Of a stretch of DNA of 8,065 bases, positions 7,790 to 8,065 are shown one piece after another. Below the pieces are notes generated by a model that worked only from the letters and a program-made list of their open reading frames with translations, did no database searches and was not told where the DNA came from. Every line of letters begins with the position of its first letter. Positions within the stretch are counted from its first letter, which is position 1. Made by a program: the position numbers and the translations under genes. Source of the DNA: Beijerinckiaceae bacterium (GTDB lineage Bacteria > Pseudomonadota > Alphaproteobacteria > Rhizobiales > Beijerinckiaceae); NCBI GenBank assembly GCA_027311205.1, contig DAICZI010000060.1:1-8065 (forward strand), written 5' to 3'.

Positions 7790-8065
7790 ATGAATAATCC
7801 GACTGAAACAACTTCTATCAGCGTCACCGGGCAACTGGCAAAGCTCAAGAACCTCGTCGCCGAGCAGCCGCAGCCGACGATCATGCAGCTTTTTGCCACG
7901 GACGCACGCCGGTTCGAGGATTTTCACGTCACCTGTGGCGATTTGCTCTACGATTATTCCAAGCAACGGCTGAGCCGCGCCATGCTGGCGCAACTCACCG
8001 CTCTGGCACAGGCCGCACACCTGCCGACCCGCCGCGCGGAGCTTTTTGCGGGCAGTGCCATCAAC
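7790..8065 (+). CDS. pgi: Pgi, glucose-6-phosphate isomerase (N-terminal part, cut by window edge)
   Basis: Pgi interconverts glucose 6-phosphate and fructose 6-phosphate in the cytosol. Ninety-two codons from the ATG at 7790 are open to the right edge, about one sixth of the usual 540-550 residues. The stretch matches the Pgi N terminus: LFATDARRFEDF (34-45), then GDLLYDYSKQRLS (50-62), the conserved GDLLLDYSKNR-like segment, then ELFAGSAIN (84-92), which in the family leads into N-x-TE-x-RAVLH. The catalytic residues lie downstream and cannot be checked. The start is set by homology and by the position of the first in-frame ATG; only a weak GAG lies 10 nt before it. It is divergent from uup. 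Confidence 0.94.
   Translation, partial: MNNPTETTSISVTGQLAKLKNLVAEQPQPTIMQLFATDARRFEDFHVTCGDLLYDYSKQRLSRAMLAQLTALAQAAHLPTRRAELFAGSAIN

Overview
The window looks like ordinary core chromosome of a GC-rich alphaproteobacterium, probably Hyphomicrobiales (Rhizobiales). The grounds are the protein sequences (FabA, DnaK, DnaJ, an ABC-F ATPase of the Uup type, phosphoglucose isomerase), the adjacent dnaK-dnaJ pair behind a heat-shock-type promoter, and the high GC with uniform codon use. The order assignment is inference; no 16S rRNA or marker search was possible. I see no mobile element, tRNA, rRNA, CRISPR array or phage gene.

Layout from left to right. (1) 1-512, minus: fabA, complete except for its last codon(s), which lie beyond the left edge. 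(2) 589-1482, minus: a 297-residue exported protein of unknown function with six cysteines in the mature part. (3) 1483-1771: a 289-bp divergent control region holding a sigma-32-type promoter for dnaK, a minus-strand intrinsic terminator with no gene of its own, an 11-bp tandem repeat against the start codon of the exported-protein gene, and a roughly 95-nt dnaK leader. (4) 1772-3676, plus: dnaK, then a strong intrinsic terminator. (5) 3900-5021, plus: dnaJ. (6) 5072-5773, minus: a periplasmic thioredoxin-like DUF1223 protein, tail to tail with dnaJ. (7) 5859-7697, minus: uup, an ABC-F ATPase. (8) 7790-8065, plus: the first 92 codons of pgi, cut by the right edge.

Functionally, DnaK and DnaJ form the Hsp70 chaperone pair (grpE is not in the window). 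The terminator between them, and a separate perfect TATAAT upstream of dnaJ, suggest that dnaK is made in excess of dnaJ and that dnaJ may have some transcription of its own. FabA (unsaturated fatty acid synthesis), Uup (ribosome-associated ABC-F) and Pgi (glycolysis/gluconeogenesis) are housekeeping genes with no obvious shared pathway.

I found no undescribed multi-gene system. What merits a second look is small-scale: the orphan minus-strand terminator beside the dnaK promoter, several inverted or direct repeats placed against start codons, the ambiguous start of the DUF1223 gene, a tandem duplication in the uup linker, and the uncharacterised exported protein.
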